Part shown: positions 6,243 through 8,880 of the stretch, piece after piece | Numbering within the stretch: position 1 is the first letter of the stretch | Layout of the letters: each line of letters opens with the position of its first letter | NCBI GenBank assembly: GCA_030043865.1 | Contig: JASHWZ010000197.1 | Coordinates: forward strand, 1 to 8,880 | Source of the DNA: Thermoplasmata archaeon | GTDB lineage: Archaea; Thermoplasmatota; Thermoplasmata; Lutacidiplasmatales; UBA184 | DNA: 8,880 nucleotides | Direction: 5' to 3' | Notes under the pieces: model-generated | What the model was told of the DNA's origin: nothing | Databases searched by the model: none | What the model saw: only the letters and a program-made list of their open reading frames with translations | Program-made: the position numbers and the translations under genes

Positions 6243-6938
6243 GTGCCGACCGGCGGACGTCGACTTCGGCTTGCCCCCTCGCTCCTCTCGGCGGACTTCG
6301 GCGCGCTCGGCGACGCCGTGCGGGCCGCCGAGGCCGGGGGCGCGGACGCGCTGCATCTCGACGTGATGGACGGCCACTTCGTCCCGAACATCTCCTTCGG
6401 CCCGGCGCTCGTCGCGGCGGTGCGCGAGCGCACGCGGCTCCCGCTCGACGTGCACCTCATGATCTCCGAGCCGCTCCGCTACCTCGACGCGTTCCACCGC
6501 TCGGGCGGCGATACGCTGGTCTTCCACATCGAGTCCGACTCCGACCCCGAGGAGGTCGTGCGGAAGGCCCGCGGGCTCGGGGTCGCGGTCGGCGGGGCCG
6601 TGAAGCCCGAGACGCCGCTCGCCGCGCTCGACCCCGTGTTCGACCGGCTCGACCAAGTGCTGGTGATGAGCGTCCACCCCGGCTTCTCCGGCCAGGCGTT
6701 CCTTCCCGAAGCCGTGCCGAAGGTCCGGGAGGCGCGCGCGCGCATCGACCGGGCGGGGGCGTCGACCGACCTCTCGATCGACGGCGGCGTCACCGCGACG
6801 ACGGCGGTCGCCGCCGCGGAGGCGGGCGCGACGTTCTTCGTCTGCGGGAACGCGGTCTTCGCCAGCGGCGACGTCACGTCGAACCTCCGGCGCCTGCGGG
6901 CGGCGGTCGACGAGGGGGCGGGCCGTGCGGTTCGATGA
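6243..6938 (+). CDS. rpe: Ribulose-phosphate 3-epimerase
   Basis: This cytoplasmic TIM-barrel enzyme interconverts D-ribulose 5-phosphate and D-xylulose 5-phosphate in the non-oxidative pentose phosphate pathway. The 231-residue length is normal. Family motifs appear in order: LAPSLLSADFG (10-20), HLDVMDGHFVPNISFGP (38-54), LDVHLMI (68-74), VMSVHPGFSGQAF (141-153) and SIDGGV (178-183). The metal ligands/catalytic residues H38, D40, H71 and D180 are all present (D40 and D180 the acid-base pair), and PGFSGQ and DGG fit the phosphate-binding end of the barrel. HPGF replaces the commoner NPGF, a conservative family variant. The GTG start fits the beginning of the conserved first strand and the leaderless promoter at 6215-6222. 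The gene overlaps the following ligase gene by 14 bases, so the two are co-transcribed and probably translationally coupled. Confidence 0.95.
   Translation: MPTGGRRLRLAPSLLSADFGALGDAVRAAEAGGADALHLDVMDGHFVPNISFGPALVAAVRERTRLPLDVHLMISEPLRYLDAFHRSGGDTLVFHIESDSDPEEVVRKARGLGVAVGGAVKPETPLAALDPVFDRLDQVLVMSVHPGFSGQAFLPEAVPKVREARARIDRAGASTDLSIDGGVTATTAVAAAEAGATFFVCGNAVFASGDVTSNLRRLRAAVDEGAGRAVR
6912..6918 (+). promoter_or_regulatory. Ribosome-binding site for the ligase inside the end of rpe
   Basis: GAGGGGG, within the last codons of rpe, ends six bases before the GTG at 6925. It supports that start, which also gives the family-typical ligase N-terminus MRFDELARAYERLE. Confidence 0.5.
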
Positions 6939-8721
6939 GCTCGCCCGGGCCTACGAGCGGCTCGAGGCGACGTCGAAGCGCCTCGAGATGCGCGCGATCC
7001 TCGTCGAACTGATCCGGCCGATCCGGCCCCCGGACCTCGCCCACGTGCTGTACCTCTCGCAGGGGATGCTCCGTCCCGAGTACGAGGGCGTCGAGCTCGG
7101 GGTCGCGGACTCGCTCGCCCGGCGCGCGGTCGCGACCGCGACCCACACCGAGGAGCCCGAGGTCGCCCGTCGCACGAAAGCGTCCGGGGACCTCGGCACC
7201 ACGACCTCCGAGCTCCTCGCGGGCCACCGTCGGCTCGAGGCGGCGCACCCGCTCACGGTCGCCGAGGTGTACGCGGAGCTCTTCGCCGTCGCGAAGGCAA
7301 AGGGCGAGGGCTCGCAGGACACGAAGGTCCGCGCGCTCGTCGACCTCCTCGCGCGCGCGACGCCGCTCGAAGGGAAGTTCCTCGTCCGGTTCGTGCTCGG
7401 TACCCTGCGGGTCGGCGTCCGGGAGATGACGATCCTCGACGCGCTCGCGGAGGCGTTCGCCGACGGGACGAAGGCCGCCCGGACCCGGATCGAGGCCGCG
7501 TTCAACCTGTCGAGCGACCTCGGGCTCGTCGCCGCCGCGCTGGTCGAGCACGGGCTCGACGGCCTCGCGGCGATCGGGCTCGAAGTCGGACGGCCGATCC
7601 GACCGATGCTCGCGGAACGCGAGCCGACCCTCGCGGCGGTCCTCGAGCGGATGGGCGGCACGGCGGCGCTCGAGTTCAAGTACGACGGCCTGCGCGTGCA
7701 GGCGCACGTGCCGAAGTCGGGCCCCGTGCGGCTGTTCTCCCGCCGGCTCGAGGAGATCAGCGCGCAGTTCCCCGAGCTCGTCGCCGACCTTCCGTCGGCC
7801 GTGCGAGAGCGGCCGGCGATCGTCGAAGGGGAGTGCGTGCCGGTCGACGCGGACACCGGCGACATCCAGCCGTTCCAGCTCGTCTCGAAGCGGCGGGGCC
7901 GGAAGTACGACCTCGAGAAGGCCCAGGCGGAGCTCCCCGTGCGCCTGTTCCTCTTCGACGTGCTCCTCGCCGCGGGCACGCCGACGTACTCCGAACCGTT
8001 CCCCGCGCGGCGCAAACTCCTCGAGTCGATCGTCCGGCCGAACGAGCACGTCGGGATCGCCGAGCAGCGGGTCGTCGCCTCGGTCGAGGAAGCCACCGCG
8101 TTCCTCGACGAGGCGATCAGCGCGGGCGGCGAGGGCGTGATGGCGAAGTCCGTCCAGCCGGGGAGCGCCTACCGGGCCGGCGCCCGCGGCTACTGGTGGA
8201 TCAAGTACAAGCGCGACTACACCGTCGGCCTCGCGGACTCGATCGACGGCGTCGTGGTCGGCGCGTTCCACGGGCGCGGTCGTCGGGCGGGGCGATACGG
8301 CGCGTTCCTGCTCGCGGTCTACAACCCCGAGCGAGACCGGTTCGAGTCGTTCACGAAGGTCGGGAGCGGGTTCGACGACGCCCAGCTCGCGGAGATGCCC
8401 CGACGGCTCGCGAAGTTCGAGACCGACGAGCCCCCGCCCGAGGTCGAGACCGGCGTCACCCCGGACCGCTGGATTCGGCCCCACCTCGTGCTCGAGGTGC
8501 GCGGCGCGGAGCTGACGCTGAGCCCGATCCACCGCGCGGCCACCGGCGCGATCCGGGCCGGGGCGGGCCTCGCGCTGAGGTTCCCGCGCTTCACCGGCCG
8601 GTTCCGCGACGACAAGGGGCCGACGGAGGCGACGACCTCGAAGGAGCTCCTCGAGATGTACAAGCTCCAGGTGCGGCAGGAGTCCGCCGACGACCCGGAC
8701 GGCGCCGACGCCGCCGGATGA
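6925..8721 (+). CDS. lig: ATP-dependent DNA ligase (archaeal LigI type)
   Basis: This enzyme seals nicks in duplex DNA using ATP during replication (Okazaki fragments) and repair. It is full length for the archaeal family (598 residues; usual about 560-610). The N-terminal DNA-binding domain spans about 1-220 and includes LVRFVLGTLRVGVRE. The adenylation domain begins about 225: motif I EFKYDGLRV with the AMP-accepting lysine K252, FSRRLEEIS (271-279), the VEGE segment (E301), motif IV EGVMAK (403-408) and motif V WWIKYKRDY (424-432, K427/K429). The OB-fold domain follows (about 435-560), ending in the motif VI region RFPRFTGRFRDDK (552-564). All catalytic residues are present. The N-terminal segment TSKRLEMRAILVELI and YLSQGMLRPEYEGVELG closely resemble Thermoplasmatota ligases as I recall them. 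The C-terminal tail is short and acidic. Translation is probably coupled to rpe through the 14-base overlap. Confidence 0.96.
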   Translation: MRFDELARAYERLEATSKRLEMRAILVELIRPIRPPDLAHVLYLSQGMLRPEYEGVELGVADSLARRAVATATHTEEPEVARRTKASGDLGTTTSELLAGHRRLEAAHPLTVAEVYAELFAVAKAKGEGSQDTKVRALVDLLARATPLEGKFLVRFVLGTLRVGVREMTILDALAEAFADGTKAARTRIEAAFNLSSDLGLVAAALVEHGLDGLAAIGLEVGRPIRPMLAEREPTLAAVLERMGGTAALEFKYDGLRVQAHVPKSGPVRLFSRRLEEISAQFPELVADLPSAVRERPAIVEGECVPVDADTGDIQPFQLVSKRRGRKYDLEKAQAELPVRLFLFDVLLAAGTPTYSEPFPARRKLLESIVRPNEHVGIAEQRVVASVEEATAFLDEAISAGGEGVMAKSVQPGSAYRAGARGYWWIKYKRDYTVGLADSIDGVVVGAFHGRGRRAGRYGAFLLAVYNPERDRFESFTKVGSGFDDAQLAEMPRRLAKFETDEPPPEVETGVTPDRWIRPHLVLEVRGAELTLSPIHRAATGAIRAGAGLALRFPRFTGRFRDDKGPTEATTSKELLEMYKLQVRQESADDPDGADAAG

Positions 8722-8845
8722 CCGCGCAGGTCGGGGTCCCCGCTCCGGCGGCGCGCGTGCATCCAAAGACATAAGAAGGGACGCCACGGTCGGCGACGAA
8801 CGGGAACCCGCCAAGATTGCGGCTGACGAACTGCCGTACCTGCCG
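8722..8845 (+). other. Short intergenic spacer with a weak TATA-like string
   Basis: After the ligase stop there is no poly-T run or stem-loop that would mark a terminator. GACATAAGAA (8768-8777) is the only AT-richer string and could be a weak box A for a gene to the right, predicting a start near 8797. An 18-codon frame beginning at an ATG that overlaps the ligase stop (8718-8774) looks like chance. Confidence 0.35.
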
Positions 8846-8880
8846 ATGGCCGCGGACCTCTCCCGCGCGAGGATCGTAGA
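8846..8880 (+). CDS. Possible start of a further gene (partial, 11 codons)
   Basis: An ATG at 8846 opens a frame that runs off the window: MAADLSRARIV. Ten of its eleven third codon positions are G or C, as in the neighbouring genes. No clear Shine-Dalgarno precedes it, and the weak TATA-like string lies about 75 bases upstream, so the start is uncertain. The frame is also open upstream back to the ligase end but has no ATG, GTG or TTG there. The peptide is loosely like the beginning of TetR-type regulators (LSR.RIV), but eleven residues cannot establish that. Confidence 0.3.
   Translation, partial: MAADLSRARIV

Noticed and set aside
8718..8774. 18-codon frame whose ATG overlaps the ligase stop
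   Set aside because: It is short and featureless (MTAQVGVPAPAARVHPKT); the ATGA overlap is likely coincidence.
6874..8814. Antisense open frame of 646 codons opposite rpe end and ligase
   Set aside because: Same compositional artefact. The sense strand carries complete, recognisable ligase motifs.
8722..8880. Minus-strand gene ending near the right edge
   Set aside because: All three minus frames stay open deep into the ligase, so no convergent stop is found where a real gene would end.

Overview
The window looks like a high-GC archaeal chromosome segment. Three things point to Archaea. The last complete gene is an archaeal/eukaryal-type ATP-dependent DNA ligase. TATA-box promoters (box A) sit about 25 bases upstream of starts, with one apparently leaderless mRNA. 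Starts include GTG, and the Shine-Dalgarno sequences match an archaeal 16S tail. The ligase N-terminus resembles that of Thermoplasmatota, so a GC-rich member of that phylum is my best guess; this is inference, not proof. Coding density is high and third codon positions are almost always G or C, which creates long false antisense frames.

Layout. At the left edge (1-121, minus strand) is the start of a gene whose first 40 residues form a signal peptide or membrane anchor. A non-coding divergent regulatory region of about 330 bases follows (122-454). It holds a TATA box for the minus-strand gene, two small inverted repeats in that gene's start region, short direct repeats, and a weaker TATA-like box for the plus-strand operon. 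From 455 to 6201 there is a tight five-gene plus-strand operon: two permeases of the DppB and DppC type, two ATPases of the DppD and DppF type, and a small two-helix membrane protein of unknown function. Together the first four form the core of an oligopeptide/dipeptide/nickel-family ABC importer. The signal-peptide gene on the other side is a natural candidate for its solute-binding protein, but too little of it is visible to say so firmly.

From 6243 to 8721 a second transcription unit encodes ribulose-phosphate 3-epimerase and DNA ligase, overlapping by 14 bases. Its box A (6215-6222) is so close to the GTG start that the mRNA should be leaderless. The last 160 bases contain a short spacer and the possible first 11 codons of another plus-strand gene.

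The most unusual content is the transporter. All four core subunits are longer than their usual bacterial relatives. The permeases carry extra cysteine-containing loops that should face outward, and the ATPases carry extra helical insertions around the Q-loop, very large in the first one (about 140 residues). Both ATPases keep an identically spaced four-cysteine C-terminal motif, consistent with an iron-sulfur cluster. The small membrane protein at the operon end is a candidate accessory subunit. I see no CRISPR array, insertion sequence, tRNA or rRNA.
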